Part shown: positions 9,076-16,755 of the stretch, one piece after another
Layout of the letters: each line of letters starts with the position of its first letter
Numbering within the stretch: the first letter of the stretch is position 1
DNA from: Candidatus Rifleibacteriota bacterium
GTDB taxonomy: Bacteria > Riflebacteria > Ozemobacteria > Ozemobacterales > Ozemobacteraceae
Length of the DNA stretch: 39,765 nt
NCBI GenBank assembly: GCA_029564115.1
Contig: JAKQQP010000021.1
Location: 1 to 39,765, forward strand
Reading direction: 5' to 3'
The notes under the pieces: model-generated
Seen by the model: only the letters and a program-made list of their open reading frames with translations
Database searches by the model: none
What the model was told of the DNA's origin: nothing
Translations under genes and position numbers: made by a program

Positions 9076-9289
9076 CCAGACCATGAAAACTGCTCTCTGA
9101 TACGCGAATTACCGCACACCGCCAGCAAAACAGACATCATTCGATTCAGATGTAAAAAATCGAAATCGCGACCCCTGTAACGAGCCGGGCGAAACAAAAG
9201 GGCATTTTACGGAGCTCACCCGCAAATAGTCCAGGTTGTACACCAGTTTTCGGAAAAATATTACTAGTTCACTCTGAAAGCTAAACTCC

Positions 9290-9745
9290 ATGACAACAAA
9301 CACACAAACAAAATCAACTGCGCCTGAAAACTTTCCAATCAAGATTGAAATTCGCATCGACTGGGCTGATACCGATTTTTTCGGCCATGTGAACAACCTT
9401 GCCGTCATGCGCTATGTCCAGTCAGCACGTGTGCTCGCTATCGAAGAATCGGGGCTGATGCAATTGCACAAAGAAAAAAATATGGCGCCAATATTGGCTC
9501 AGACTTCGTGTCGTTTTATAAAACAGCTCTTCTACCCAGGGACAATTGTAGTATGCTCCAGAGTTGATAAAATCAAAACCACCAGTTTTCAAATCAATCA
9601 TTTTATTGTCGATCCGGCTGGAGAAGTTGTTGCAGAAGCCCAGGACGTGCTGGTTCTGGTAAATTTTGCGCAAAATGCCAAAACTCCTATCCCGACGTTT
9701 TTTCGCGAAAAGCTTGTCGAACTCGGCGGCGAAAGCATTGTATAG
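9290..9745 (+). CDS. Acyl-CoA thioesterase, 4HBT hotdog family (YbgC/FcbC-like)
   Basis: 151 residues, the standard length for a single hotdog domain. The signature IRIDWADTDFFGHVNN near residues 22-37 is the YbgC/4-hydroxybenzoyl-CoA thioesterase active-site motif; the second Asp of DTD is the expected nucleophile or base. The rest of the fold follows in order: a central helix containing MRYVQSARV and paired strands ending in a conserved-looking FREKL tail. It should hydrolyse acyl-CoA thioesters in the cytosol; the natural substrate cannot be told. The ATG at 9290 has only a weak SD-like GAAAG. The gene stands alone and ends at a bidirectional terminator. Confidence 0.9.
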   Translation: MTTNTQTKSTAPENFPIKIEIRIDWADTDFFGHVNNLAVMRYVQSARVLAIEESGLMQLHKEKNMAPILAQTSCRFIKQLFYPGTIVVCSRVDKIKTTSFQINHFIVDPAGEVVAEAQDVLVLVNFAQNAKTPIPTFFREKLVELGGESIV

Positions 9746-9783
9746 GATTATTCTAAAAAAAATTACTGATTCATATAATTAGC

Positions 9784-9822
9784 AAAAAAAAAGCGCCCTG
9801 GCTAAGCCAGGGCACTTTTTTT
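9784..9822. terminator. Bidirectional terminator between convergent genes
   Basis: GCCCTGGC (9795-9802) pairs with GCCAGGGC (9806-9813) around a three-base loop. It is flanked by nine A residues on the left and seven T residues on the right, so it works for the rightward thioesterase and for the leftward gene ending at 9849. Confidence 0.9.
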
Positions 9823-9826
9823 GCGT

Positions 9827-9854
9827 CTTAAATCAGCAGATTTGCAGATTATTC
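9827..9854. repeat. 28-bp dyad-containing repeat, copy B
   Basis: 25 of 28 identical to 8939-8966. It covers the last Glu codon and TAA stop of the small secreted protein gene and leads straight into the terminator, exactly as copy A leads into its hairpin on the same strand. Confidence 0.65.
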
Positions 9855-10316
9855 AGCGTCAACGGCAGTTTCTTCAGTGGCTGCCGGAGCTTCAGTAGCA
9901 GCGGGTTCTTCAGTAGCGGCCGGAGTTTCGGTGGCAGCAGCTTCTGACCAGCTGGCAACCTGAAGAGTATCCATCAGGTGATCTTCGCCGGCGGCAACTA
10001 CAGTACCGGTAACGGTAACGGTTTTGCCGTTAGCTGCTTCGAGTTCGGCCAGTTTGGCGGCATCGCCGGCAACCAGTTTGTAAGCCTGTTCGCCCATATC
10101 GAGAATGATGGTAGCGGCAGTTTCGTTGTTGGCAGCGTCAGCGGGGGTAACTTCGATTACGCCAGTGTACTGAGCTTCTACCGGTGTGTCGGCAACTACA
10201 GGTGCCAGTTCTTCAACGGCGGCGGGAGCAACGGGAGCAGCAGCGTCCTGAGAAAAAGAAACGCCAGCTACAAGAATGAAAGATACAGCTACGAGAAGAC
10301 CGAAAAGTTTACGCAT
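9849..10316 (-). CDS. Small secreted OB-fold-like protein with Ala/Thr/Glu repeats
   Basis: 155 residues. A signal peptide (1-23: basic MRK, hydrophobic core, FSQ cleavage region) is followed by an Ala/Pro/Val-rich stretch. A compact beta-rich domain (about 50-125) contains the pattern GKTVTVTGTVVAAGE, which resembles small bacterial OB-like domains. The C-terminal ~30 residues are tandem ATE(E/T)PA-type hexapeptides, acidic and probably disordered. No specific family is claimed. A longer ORF opens to 10412, but the ATG at 10316 has a perfect AGGAGG 9 nt upstream and begins the signal peptide, so it is the start. The product is probably periplasmic or extracellular. Neighbours give no functional clue. 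Confidence 0.82.
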   Translation of the reverse strand: MRKLFGLLVAVSFILVAGVSFSQDAAAPVAPAAVEELAPVVADTPVEAQYTGVIEVTPADAANNETAATIILDMGEQAYKLVAGDAAKLAELEAANGKTVTVTGTVVAAGEDHLMDTLQVASWSEAAATETPAATEEPAATEAPAATEETAVDAE

Positions 10317-10403
10317 TTTAAATTCCTCCTGAGAATTTGACCGATAGAAACAAACTTTGAACCTGTTGACCTGGCTCAAAAAGAGCCTCAGATTCATGGC
10401 CGG

Positions 10404-10409
10404 ATTATA
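10404..10409 (-). promoter_or_regulatory. -10 box candidate for the small secreted protein gene
   Basis: A consensus TATAAT on the minus strand lies about 90 nt before the start. No good -35 is seen at 16-18 bp. The leader that follows contains a small hairpin (GGCTC/GAGCC arms, 10373-10387). Confidence 0.35.
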
Positions 10410-10630
10410 CAACCCCTTTTCGTTTCTACATATTCGGGTTTAAGCGAAGTTATCGGTGAAAAAATCTGATTGTTCAATCAGGCACCGAAATTTTCACCTC
10501 GCCCGCAATTTATCTTCGTTTTTCGAAAAGGTACCCCGTTTTTGCTCTTTTTTCACCAACATTGTACACGCAACATTTTGCAAATGTGAACCGGGGTAGT
10601 TAGCAGAAAGCAGGCTAGAGAGCGGCAATT

Positions 10631-10698
10631 GTCACTGCGAGCGTCAGCAAAGCAGTCTTATCGCATAAAAGAGATCGCTTCGCTGTGCTCGCGATGAC
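10631..10698. repeat. REP-like imperfect inverted repeat, copy 1
   Basis: The arms GTCACTGCGAGCGTCAGCAA... (10631-10658) and ...GCTGTGCTCGCGATGAC (10671-10698) are imperfect reverse complements around a short A-rich centre. The form resembles the dispersed REP-like element common in many bacterial genomes. Related sequences occur at 18544-18574 and 31481-31551. Confidence 0.7.
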
Positions 10699-10750
10699 AA
10701 GCATGTGCCAATTGGTGATTAGTGGTAAGGAAACAGCTGTGGGAGAAGAT

Positions 10751-12268
10751 TCACGAGCCGTCGAAGCTTTCTTTTTTCAGCTCTCTGGCTTTGGCTATCT
10801 CGACCTGATTATCGATAGCCATTTCTTTTAAGACCATAGTTTCTTTTTTGCTGTCTGCAAGGTTTTTGAGCTGCTTGGCGGCATCATAGGCCTTGATTTT
10901 GTTCTCGTCTTCGCTGTCGTCCATCCAGTCCAGTTTGCAGTTGTTGTATTGCTCTTCGAGAAATTTCATTGAAGCGACTTCTTTGGCGACAAGTTCATCG
11001 AGCTCTGACTGCGAGCCGGTAACACCCGACGACTCGATCTCTTTGCGAATATCTGCCTCTGAACGCAAAAACTGATCGAGCATCCTGGTCGGCAATTCCT
11101 TGTTTTCTTCGGCTTTTTTACGGTCTTCTTCAGACATTTCTGCGACCGCTTTTTCGATCTGCCGGTCCATGACCTTCATGTCATAGGCACGCTTTTGCGC
11201 TTCGGCTTTTTTCTTTTCTTCGGGGTCGGTGCTGTCGAGGTTAAAGACAGTCTGATCTTGGAAAGCCTTACCCATAAACTCTTTGTCCAGCTCTTTAATT
11301 TTATTTTCGAGTTCCTTGGCGATGGCATCAACCTTTTCAGAGGCGCGATTACCCGAGCCCTTGGCCGGAATATTCTTGTCGGGGCAATCGATATCATGCA
11401 GTTTTTCGCGAAGTTCCTTCACTTCGGCACCTTCCTCGTTAGCGCCAAGCCCAAAGAAAAAGCCCTGCCACCATTTTTTGCCCGTATCGACATCGCTGAT
11501 GCGGTCATTGATTTCTTTAAGACCTTTTTTGGCGTCTTCAAGATTCACTTTCTGCGTTTCATCGAGATCGTCGAGTTGCTCGTCGGTCAAGCTTTTTAAG
11601 GCGTTGGCATCGAGTGAATCATTGAAAAACTGGCTGTCGCCAGGCTTGCTGATTTCTGTGGCAACTTCTTTGGCTATCTCGAAAACTTCTTTGCGGTCTT
11701 TATTCACCAGGGTGTAGAACTCATCTCTTATGACCACAGAAGTATACTGGGTGTGACGTTCTTCAACGTTGGTACCCTGCACTTTGCTGCCCATTTCGAG
11801 GGCGATATCGACCCTCGATTCGAGGTATGAATCCTTTTCTTTTTGTGCCTCAGACAGCGACTTACGTGAAATAACGATATTCTCGACGCTTTTAGATAAA
11901 GACCTTGCCGGCTTACCCTCGACAGCGCGTCGTAAAATCGGTTTGGTAAACATGTATCTTACGTTTTCAGTCTTTTCAGCTGAAAGCTTTTTGTCATCGT
12001 CTTTATCAGCGACATATCTGGTAAATTCGAGGCTCATGGGGTTTTCCGCCGCCTTGAAAGTCTCAGCTTTGGCGGCTTTCAGATCGGCCTTCAACTGGGA
12101 AAGAATGCGCATGGCGTCCTGCTGCAGCATCTGCCTGGTGACAGTTCGAGAAATATTGCGCCGCGTGTAGCTCCAGATACCCATTGCGACACCAAGAACC
12201 ATGGAGGCCAGAGTTGCGGCCACCATAAGTTCGACCAGGGTCACACCTCTTTTTTCATTCTGGTTCAT
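10751..12268 (-). CDS. Long PilW/GspJ-like type IV prepilin with coiled-coil extension
   Basis: 505 residues. A class III prepilin signal starts the protein: MNQNEKRG, cleaved before VTLVELMVAATLASM, with Glu at +5 and a hydrophobic N-helix to about residue 35. A pilin-like globular part (about 36-170) follows, similar in layout to PilW/GspJ minor pilins. The remaining ~330 residues are unusual: very rich in Glu, Lys, Asp and Leu, with heptad-like helices and almost no hydrophobic core. Typical GspJ/PilW proteins are 200-350 residues. The start at 12268 has GGAGGG 4-5 nt upstream; an upstream TTG at 12280 would overlap that SD. It begins 17 nt after the preceding prepilin gene and is last in a four-gene cluster. 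It should be an inner-membrane pseudopilus tip or priming component. Confidence 0.85.
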   Translation of the reverse strand: MNQNEKRGVTLVELMVAATLASMVLGVAMGIWSYTRRNISRTVTRQMLQQDAMRILSQLKADLKAAKAETFKAAENPMSLEFTRYVADKDDDKKLSAEKTENVRYMFTKPILRRAVEGKPARSLSKSVENIVISRKSLSEAQKEKDSYLESRVDIALEMGSKVQGTNVEERHTQYTSVVIRDEFYTLVNKDRKEVFEIAKEVATEISKPGDSQFFNDSLDANALKSLTDEQLDDLDETQKVNLEDAKKGLKEINDRISDVDTGKKWWQGFFFGLGANEEGAEVKELREKLHDIDCPDKNIPAKGSGNRASEKVDAIAKELENKIKELDKEFMGKAFQDQTVFNLDSTDPEEKKKAEAQKRAYDMKVMDRQIEKAVAEMSEEDRKKAEENKELPTRMLDQFLRSEADIRKEIESSGVTGSQSELDELVAKEVASMKFLEEQYNNCKLDWMDDSEDENKIKAYDAAKQLKNLADSKKETMVLKEMAIDNQVEIAKARELKKESFDGS

Positions 12269-12285
12269 CACGCCCTCCAAGCTCC

Positions 12286-12750
12286 TCAGAACTTCGTTTC
12301 AGGGTTAAAAATCAGAGCAAAATCACGCAGATTGCGCAGCGGCTCGCCAGCAGCCTCTTTGCCGCCGCGCTCACGCCACTGCACTTCAGCGGTGACCGCC
12401 ACTTCCACCAGCTGCCCGAAATCGTTTTTGACCGCCTTCATTGAAGCCTTAAGCCAGAATTCTTTTTCTTTTTTCATGTCGGCGAGGCTGGCCAGAGTAT
12501 CGGGGTAGAATTTTTCGGGTACAGTTATTTCATTGCCACTCATCAGCTCAGGAGCGTCTTCCTGAAACTTTCTGATTGGCAGATGCTTAACTTCTTCCAT
12601 GAATTTGCTGAGAACGTTCGAGGCTTTCGCATAATTGCCGACTTTAACGGTTGAGACCGCATTGAAGCTGACCAGGTTGACCAGCGGAACAAAAGCGATG
12701 GCAACCACAGCTATGGCTACAAGTATTTCTATCAGTGACCAGCCGCGCAT
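12286..12750 (-). CDS. PilV/GspI-like minor prepilin
   Basis: 154 residues. A very short leader (MRG) is cleaved before WSLIEILVAIAVVAIAF, giving Trp at +1 and Glu at +5, followed by a classic pilin N-helix. The small globular part ends with an alternating strand region (VEVAVTAEVQWRER). Size and helix fit PilV/GspI minor pilins, which prime assembly at the pilus tip with the GspJ and GspK types encoded on either side. Trp at +1, instead of the usual Phe/Met/Val, is uncommon. AAGGAGA lies 4 nt before the ATG, and the gene starts 9 nt after the PilX-like gene ends. Confidence 0.9.
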   Translation of the reverse strand: MRGWSLIEILVAIAVVAIAFVPLVNLVSFNAVSTVKVGNYAKASNVLSKFMEEVKHLPIRKFQEDAPELMSGNEITVPEKFYPDTLASLADMKKEKEFWLKASMKAVKNDFGQLVEVAVTAEVQWRERGGKEAAGEPLRNLRDFALIFNPETKF

Positions 12751-12759
12751 ACAGTCTCC

Positions 12760-15705
12760 TTAATCGACTTTCCAGGCATTCCAGCGCGATGACAACGCCA
12801 GATTATATCTTCTGGGGTCGTATTTGCCGGTTTGAGGGTGTAGAGAACCAAGCGACGGGCGCAACTTCGATGATACATAGTCGACCATCAGCTCGCCACG
12901 CATACGATGTTTGGCAAACTCGTTCGTTACCCAGTTGCCCTGAATATTCAGGGTAGTATTGGAACCGAGATAAAGCCCACGATTGGTATAAACAGAACCT
13001 TCTATGACATAATCGCCGTTATTGGTCATGATAAGACCGCCATTACGAACGATCAGACTGAAGACAGTAGGCTTTTCGGCTTCTTCGACATATTTTATGT
13101 TGCAACCCAGACTTAGATTGCCGCTGACCACGATCATACCCCTGCCGGTAACATAAAAAGTATCGCCCTCGGTGGCAACGAACGGCTGACTGTCAGTGCC
13201 CAGCGAGCCAACGATAAATGTTACGCCATTGAGCTGCAGAGCTTTTTTGCCATCGATGGTAACCATGCGGTTTGGCAGGTCTTTGACGAAAGCTTCGCCA
13301 CTTTCATAGAAATAATTCGATTTTTTGGCATACTGCTCGATGGCATAGTAATTAGCCGGCATGTTGATTGTGTATTCAGGGTCATACATCGACATGCCCG
13401 CGTCACCGGTGTCGTCTTCGCTGTCGTAGGCCTTCATGAACCACATGTTGTAATCGTATTTGTTGATTATCTGGTCAGCGAACCAGAATGGCACAGGTAT
13501 CGGCGGCACAAAGCACCAGGGCGGCGGGAAAGGCAGCAACGGCAGGCGGTCTTTGGCAAACAAACCGACAATGGTAACGTGCCACTGACGGTAGCGCTTG
13601 GCAACCATTCCCTCGATATCGCGTGAAAGAGTCGGATACCAGGCGTTCAAGCCAAAGAGATGTGTTTTGTTCTGACCCCATCCGAGCGAAGGCAGACAGT
13701 AATAACTGTTGCCTGTGCCCATCCAGGGGAGTTTCATGCGGCCAAAAGCGTCAGCCGGCGGATTTGAACCCATAACGACCGCACCGGCTGAAATGTCGGT
13801 GAGCGAAGAACCAAAAGCACGCATGGCCATGCTCATACCGAACGAAATAATATTCGAGCTGAACTTTTCGGGGTCTGGCAGGAAATTGATACTCTCAGCT
13901 TTCTTTTTGAGATAATCTTCTTTGGGCATTTTATGTTTATCATCAGTCCACCATTTGTACGAGTCGTTGCGCTGCTTCAGAGCGCTCGACTGGTAGGTTT
14001 TGCGGTTTTCGATGTATTTCGGGTCTTTGTGCAAAAATTTCGCATGTTTTGCCGAGACGTCAGAAGAGAGCTGAAAACCGTGGCGCACCGGGCCACGCGA
14101 AAACTTCAGCTCTTTCGGCAGCGGGCTTCCCTTTTTGGTTTTGACGTTTTTGGAGTTAACAGTGCCGTCGATATTGTAAGAAGCCTTCGAAATAATGGCG
14201 TTTTTAGTTCTGCCGAGCATTAACAATGCATCAGCACCGGCTGTCAGGTTGAGGGCGGTATTGCCAATGCTGTTGCCCGCCAGTTTTGGCCCCTGATGGT
14301 GCCCCATCATCGAGGTGTTAATAACCAGAGGGGTACCGGGGTTCGAATCACTGTAATCGTCAGGCTTGAAATTAACCCTTACCTGCCCGGCAATTTCTTT
14401 GCGCTTTTCGCGTTCAGCTTTGTTCATGATGCGGCCGGCGCTGTTATTCACATAGAACTGCCCGCCGTTATCGTTGAAATTCACGCGGTCGTTGGTGGTA
14501 TTGGCCATAAAAAAGCTATAAAGCGGGGCCATCGGCATAAAATCAGAAACTTTAAAATCTTTTGTCGCTTCTATTCTACGTTCTGAGGTGGTTCCATCGA
14601 CGAACTCAATGCGGGACTTCGCCGTGATCTTGATATTGCCATATTTTTCGACATGCCGACTGTAATCATCGGGTATCTTCACCGCTGAAGGCCAGAGATC
14701 TGAACTCGCCGTGAAAAAATCTTTGTCGAACATGATTTTGATCGGGTAAAGCTGGGGTTTGTCGAGCAACTGGTGGAAAAGAGCACGCAATATTTTATCG
14801 AGAACAAAATAGTCTTTAACCCCGATGCCGTCAGAACAGTTCATGGCATCGGCAAGCTGTGTCCCTTTCGTCAGAGGTTTTACGGCCAGATCTAGAATTG
14901 GTGCCGGGTCAATGGTCGCCAGCGTGATCTCGAGATCGACTACCGGCACCCAGACCTTGATCGGAATAGAAAAGTTGAACAGCGACAGCCAGTCTGGAAA
15001 TTCAAGAATGAAGTTCAGCATGCCCTTGTTCTCAAGAAAACCCAGAACATCAGGGCGCACCGAGAACTCACAGTCAATGCCCGGCACCTCGTATTTGCCC
15101 GACGGCAGCGGTTTGGCATTGATACGGCAGGCTTTTTCGAGCTCGACAGTAACAGTAACATCATAATCTTTTGCTCTTTCGGCGCAGGCAAAAGTAACAA
15201 GCTCGTCGAGCAGATCTTCGCCCTTAGCTTTGACACGCAGATCAGCCAGCTTCAGTTCTATTTTTGAGGGCATGCCTTCTTTATCCATTACCGAGATATC
15301 GAGAAGGTCGTCTTTGCCGAGTTCGGCGCTGACTTCGTTGGCCTCAGCCGTTTTGACGGGAAGAGGGTAGCGCAGCATGATCGCCAGATTACCGGTCGCA
15401 GCGCCCTTATCGAAAGACTTCGGGTCATTCATGGCCTTGCTGACAATGTGAATTGCACGGTTAACGGCTGCCTCTGCCAAAGAGGCCGCCTGGTCGCCGC
15501 CGAGAGCCCGGCGGGTCTGACGGGTGCGTTCGACCGTAGACGAACCAAAAAACACGGCTATTACAAAGATAACCGCCAGAATGCCGATAACAATGGCAAG
15601 AACGTTACCGCGCCGCGCCCCCAGACTGAGCGCAGCAGAAGAATTCTGAGACAAAAAGCCTCGAGACTCTGAGCCTGTTTCTGGAATAATATTGTCTATT
15701 GTCAT
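12760..15705 (-). CDS. Large PilX/GspK-like pilus assembly protein with beta-solenoid-like C-terminus
   Basis: 981 residues, far longer than usual PilX or GspK (about 200-350). Basic residues (GARRG, about 29-33) precede one hydrophobic helix (34-55). The PilX-type amphipathic stretch SLAEAAVNRAIHIVS follows at about 76-90. No +5 Glu is present, as in GspK/PilX. The middle 600 residues match nothing I recognise and include aromatic-rich and Pro-rich segments (PLLPFPPPWCFVPPIPVPF near 750). The C-terminal ~150 residues have short repeated strands (FYVTGRGMIVVSGNLSLG, VFSLIVRNGGLIMTNNGDYV) suggesting a beta-solenoid, as seen at the end of other large PilX-like proteins. GGGGGGT is 6 nt before the ATG. 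It follows the TM/TPR-like gene by 3 nt, so the two are co-translated. Confidence 0.8.
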   Translation of the reverse strand: MTIDNIIPETGSESRGFLSQNSSAALSLGARRGNVLAIVIGILAVIFVIAVFFGSSTVERTRQTRRALGGDQAASLAEAAVNRAIHIVSKAMNDPKSFDKGAATGNLAIMLRYPLPVKTAEANEVSAELGKDDLLDISVMDKEGMPSKIELKLADLRVKAKGEDLLDELVTFACAERAKDYDVTVTVELEKACRINAKPLPSGKYEVPGIDCEFSVRPDVLGFLENKGMLNFILEFPDWLSLFNFSIPIKVWVPVVDLEITLATIDPAPILDLAVKPLTKGTQLADAMNCSDGIGVKDYFVLDKILRALFHQLLDKPQLYPIKIMFDKDFFTASSDLWPSAVKIPDDYSRHVEKYGNIKITAKSRIEFVDGTTSERRIEATKDFKVSDFMPMAPLYSFFMANTTNDRVNFNDNGGQFYVNNSAGRIMNKAEREKRKEIAGQVRVNFKPDDYSDSNPGTPLVINTSMMGHHQGPKLAGNSIGNTALNLTAGADALLMLGRTKNAIISKASYNIDGTVNSKNVKTKKGSPLPKELKFSRGPVRHGFQLSSDVSAKHAKFLHKDPKYIENRKTYQSSALKQRNDSYKWWTDDKHKMPKEDYLKKKAESINFLPDPEKFSSNIISFGMSMAMRAFGSSLTDISAGAVVMGSNPPADAFGRMKLPWMGTGNSYYCLPSLGWGQNKTHLFGLNAWYPTLSRDIEGMVAKRYRQWHVTIVGLFAKDRLPLLPFPPPWCFVPPIPVPFWFADQIINKYDYNMWFMKAYDSEDDTGDAGMSMYDPEYTINMPANYYAIEQYAKKSNYFYESGEAFVKDLPNRMVTIDGKKALQLNGVTFIVGSLGTDSQPFVATEGDTFYVTGRGMIVVSGNLSLGCNIKYVEEAEKPTVFSLIVRNGGLIMTNNGDYVIEGSVYTNRGLYLGSNTTLNIQGNWVTNEFAKHRMRGELMVDYVSSKLRPSLGSLHPQTGKYDPRRYNLALSSRWNAWKVD

Positions 15706-15708
15706 AAA

Positions 15709-16539
15709 TTACCCCCCGCTGCCCGGGCGCATCATTTCGGGCATGCTGCCGGGCGGTTCTGTAAGGTTGCCGGGAAACCACTCTTTGGTATGATTGATAC
15801 TCTTCATAAAATCTTCATACGAAACCCGGTTGCCAGTCTCAAGATTGGCACGGGTCAAATACTCACGCAATTTGCCCGAATCGACATGCTGCATCTGTTC
15901 GAGCATCTGAAATGCCCTGGTAACATCATCGGCGAGAGGCCCATAGACATGCTTCAGCTTCTGGGCCGTTTTTGCGTAATTGGCGAACGCCTCTTTAAAA
16001 CGGGCAATATTGCCCTGCAGCTGATAAATCTCCATCAGGCCGCCCCAGGCAAAAAGCTCTTTGAAGTGATTGTCGGCAGCATTGTTGATGGCAGAGCGAT
16101 AATGCTTCTCGGCCAGGTCGAAGTCGCAACGGTCAAGAAGGGAATTCCCTTCGCAGATGTCGGGGTCGTCCTCGGCCTCGATCATCTGCCTGGTTTCAAC
16201 CGGAAGCCCTGGGGGCAGGTTATACACCTTTGGAATGGACTGGATTTTCTGCCAGGCTTTGTCGAGTTCTGCTTCGACCTGATCGACTCTGGCCGAAACA
16301 GCCGGTGGAGTTCTGGCTCCAGTCTGCCCTGGCGTTTTGCTCAGCGAAGTGAGATTGAACGCGGACTGCCGACTGATATCCGTCATGAGAATTCTGCGGG
16401 CCGGTTGCGCCGGCGTCGAAACTCCAGCAAAGAAAAACAGATAGAACAGCGGCAAAAGAATAAGAAGACAACCGAGCAGCATCAACCTGATGTCGCTGAA
16501 GTCGACTGTTTCCCAGAATTTTTTAAAGCGCTCGAACAT
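15709..16539 (-). CDS. Single-pass membrane protein with TPR-like helical domain
   Basis: 276 residues. A short cytosolic N-terminus is followed by a strong TM helix (about 18-40), a Pro/Thr/Ser-rich linker (about 41-85), and an alpha-helical region (about 85-250). Pieces of the latter (DRCDFDLAEKHYRSAINNA, FAWGGLMEIYQLQGNIARF) look like TPR hairpins. The C-terminus is Pro/Met/Gly-rich. No named family is recognised. It is the first gene of the minor-pilin cluster, 3 nt ahead of the PilX-like gene, with a candidate promoter behind it. A scaffolding or docking role in pilus assembly, comparable to PilF/TPR pilotins, is inference from position only. GGAG lies 7-8 nt before the ATG. Confidence 0.78.
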   Translation of the reverse strand: MFERFKKFWETVDFSDIRLMLLGCLLILLPLFYLFFFAGVSTPAQPARRILMTDISRQSAFNLTSLSKTPGQTGARTPPAVSARVDQVEAELDKAWQKIQSIPKVYNLPPGLPVETRQMIEAEDDPDICEGNSLLDRCDFDLAEKHYRSAINNAADNHFKELFAWGGLMEIYQLQGNIARFKEAFANYAKTAQKLKHVYGPLADDVTRAFQMLEQMQHVDSGKLREYLTRANLETGNRVSYEDFMKSINHTKEWFPGNLTEPPGSMPEMMRPGSGG

Positions 16540-16621
16540 GAGTTGTCTCCATATGACGGCTCAAACAAACAGAAAAACCAGCCAGATCTTTGCCACAAGG
16601 CCCTTCGCAGCCGGGCAAAGA

Positions 16622-16647
16622 CAAAAGCCCGGGCTGTTCAAAGCCCG
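16622..16647 (-). terminator. Possible terminator of the cyclase gene
   Basis: CGGGCT/AGCCCG arms (16630-16635, 16642-16647) form a 6-bp stem with a 6-nt loop. On the minus strand they are followed by GGCTTTTGTCTTT. It lies ~110 nt after the cyclase stop and ~83 nt before the next gene; the T tract is imperfect. Confidence 0.4.
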
Positions 16648-16674
16648 TTGACCTTAATTGTACACGAAATTCAG

Positions 16675-16702
16675 ATTATCCCCAAGTATACTACTCTCAC
16701 AA
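16675..16702 (-). promoter_or_regulatory. Candidate promoter for the minor-pilin cluster
   Basis: On the minus strand TTGTGA (16697-16702), a 16-bp spacer and GATAAT (16675-16680) sit 136 nt before the start of the TM/TPR-like gene. The possible terminator at 16622-16647 lies downstream of this promoter, so it could act as an attenuator-like hairpin instead. Confidence 0.4.
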
Positions 16703-16755
16703 ATCGGAAAAAGTTTCGAATAAGCTGACGAATAAACCGCGTTAAAAAATTATTT

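Larger units (their letters stand above)
8686..9289. other. Intergenic stretch between the divergent RRM and thioesterase genes
   Basis: No convincing gene. From left to right it holds the RRM leader with its direct repeats, the RRM promoter candidate, a hairpin with arms 8902-8910 and 8926-8934 (terminator-like on the minus strand), a 28-bp sequence repeated at 9827-9854, and a promoter candidate facing right (9048-9075). The one minus-strand ORF here (78 codons, ending at 8961) has no family resemblance and overlaps the promoter, so it is not called. The hairpin plus repeat look like the 3' end of a lost leftward gene. Confidence 0.5.
10317..10750. other. Intergenic stretch with leader, promoter and REP-like element
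   Basis: It contains the SD, leader hairpin and -10 box of the small secreted protein gene, then about 170 nt with no recognised signal. A REP-like inverted repeat (10631-10698) follows, and then a degenerate AGTGG-type repeat (about 10714-10743) abutting the end of the long prepilin gene. No ORF of note. Confidence 0.55.

Noticed and set aside
9083..9100. Five-codon ORF (MKTAL) just after the candidate promoter of the thioesterase gene
   Set aside because: Too short, without SD, and with no attenuator-like hairpin after it.
8961..9197. 78-codon minus-strand ORF in the gap before the thioesterase gene
   Set aside because: No SD, no signal peptide or domain pattern, and it overlaps the best promoter candidate. 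Only its stop context (the repeated 28-bp block) is of interest, and that is reported separately.
10317..10412. 32-codon N-terminal extension of the small secreted protein
   Set aside because: The internal ATG at 10316 has a perfect AGGAGG and starts a clean signal peptide; the extension covers the promoter and leader.
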